This document shows, piece by piece, positions 63,695 through 64,000 of a stretch of 64,000 nucleotides of DNA (position 1 is its first letter; every line of letters starts with the position of its first letter). Where the stretch lies: the NCBI GenBank assembly GCA_900757145.1, contig CAAEMT010000005.1, positions 1 to 64,000 on the forward strand. The letters are read 5' to 3'. Origin of the DNA: Lachnospiraceae bacterium. GTDB lineage: Bacteria; Bacillota; Clostridia; Lachnospirales; Lachnospiraceae. A program made the translations under genes and the position numbers. Under the pieces are notes generated by a model that was given only the letters and a program-made list of their open reading frames with translations, was not told where the DNA came from and searched no databases.

Positions 63695-64000
63695 ATGGCG
63701 CTACCACATGAAAAAACTTATACAGTAGACGATATTTTGGCTTTACCGGAAAACGTGAGAGCCGAACTGATTGACGGTCAGATTTTCTATCAAGCTGCAC
63801 CAACTAACACGCATCAACGTATTAGTGGATGGTTGTACTTAAAAATAGGGAACTATATTAACTCACACGGTGGTAAATGCGAAGTACGGTTTGCGCCTTT
63901 TGCGGTATTTTTAAATGAAAACAATAAAAACTATTTAGAACCTGATCTGATGGTTATATGTGATAATTCTAAAATCACAGAGGAAGGCTGCAAGGGTGCG
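63695..64000 (+). CDS. Uma2/DUF820-family nuclease-fold protein, cut by the window end
   Basis: The first 102 residues only. MALPHEKTYTVDDILALPE, RAELIDGQIFYQAAPTN, TNTHQRISGWLYLKIGNYI, and CEVRFAPFAVFLN...YLEPDLMVI match the Uma2 family, whose core resembles restriction endonucleases: the Glu after R-A, the EPD motif Asp and a following strand make the active site. TAAAAAGGAGG 9 bases upstream supports the start. Such proteins are often carried by mobile elements; function is not proven. It lies just beyond two recombinase remnants. Confidence 0.87.
   Translation, partial: MALPHEKTYTVDDILALPENVRAELIDGQIFYQAAPTNTHQRISGWLYLKIGNYINSHGGKCEVRFAPFAVFLNENNKNYLEPDLMVICDNSKITEEGCKGA

Overview
The window looks like chromosomal DNA of a low-to-moderate GC Firmicute, most likely a gut Lachnospiraceae (Clostridia) near Blautia, Dorea or Mediterraneibacter. 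This rests on strong AGGAGG-type ribosome binding sites, an LtaS-like sulfatase, a CAP protein with a BspA-type leucine-rich tail, a YARHG zinc-ribbon protein, YesM/YesN-type signalling and a complete YtfQRT-YjfF transporter. The species cannot be fixed from sequence reading alone.

Layout. 0-4 kb: a rhodanese and a CoA-disulfide reductase/rhodanese fusion, then a convergent SseB-like plus secreted CAP/LRR pair. 4-15.8 kb: two paralogous export cassettes. Each pairs an MMPL-family RND transporter with a secreted protein built of xxxLxxG heptads, and each has a TetR regulator; the second also has a DUF308 membrane protein. 15.9-22.1 kb: a MarR-MATE efflux operon, an MFS carrier, and a YtrA-type GntR/ABC operon with a near-textbook operator over its promoter. 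22.4-32.2 kb: citrate synthase, a zinc-ribbon/YARHG protein, a polysaccharide-deacetylase-like lipoprotein that seems to have lost its metal ligands, asnA, dapF, an LTA-synthase-like enzyme and a small lipoprotein.

32.3-43 kb: a galactofuranose-type ABC transporter (ytfQ, ytfR, ytfT, yjfF) with a histidine kinase/AraC-type response regulator and a methyltransferase. This block is bracketed by two different HEPN/nucleotidyltransferase (type VII-like) modules. 43-56 kb: hisC, a DUF2156 protein, an ABC exporter, glmM, PPK2, a heterodimeric ABC exporter, asparaginase, a glyoxalase-fold protein and an MBL-fold hydrolase. 56-59 kb: a P2-type metal ATPase behind a yybP-ykoY (Mn2+) riboswitch. The riboswitch has a consensus promoter and a terminator that competes with the aptamer closing helix. 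59-62.8 kb: a decayed LysR gene, a short DUF3737 protein, tRNA-Met and tRNA-Val, a PAP2 phosphatase and a lipoprotein. 63.1-64 kb: remnants of a tyrosine integrase and a serine recombinase, then a Uma2-family gene cut by the window end. This looks like the edge of an eroded mobile region.

Two copies of a palindromic repeat (28064-28118 and 59045-59164, opposite orientation) sit in 3'-to-3' gene junctions. No CRISPR array, rRNA or intact insertion sequence was seen. The most unusual system is the duplicated MMPL/heptad-repeat cassette. The best-supported regulatory element is the riboswitch.
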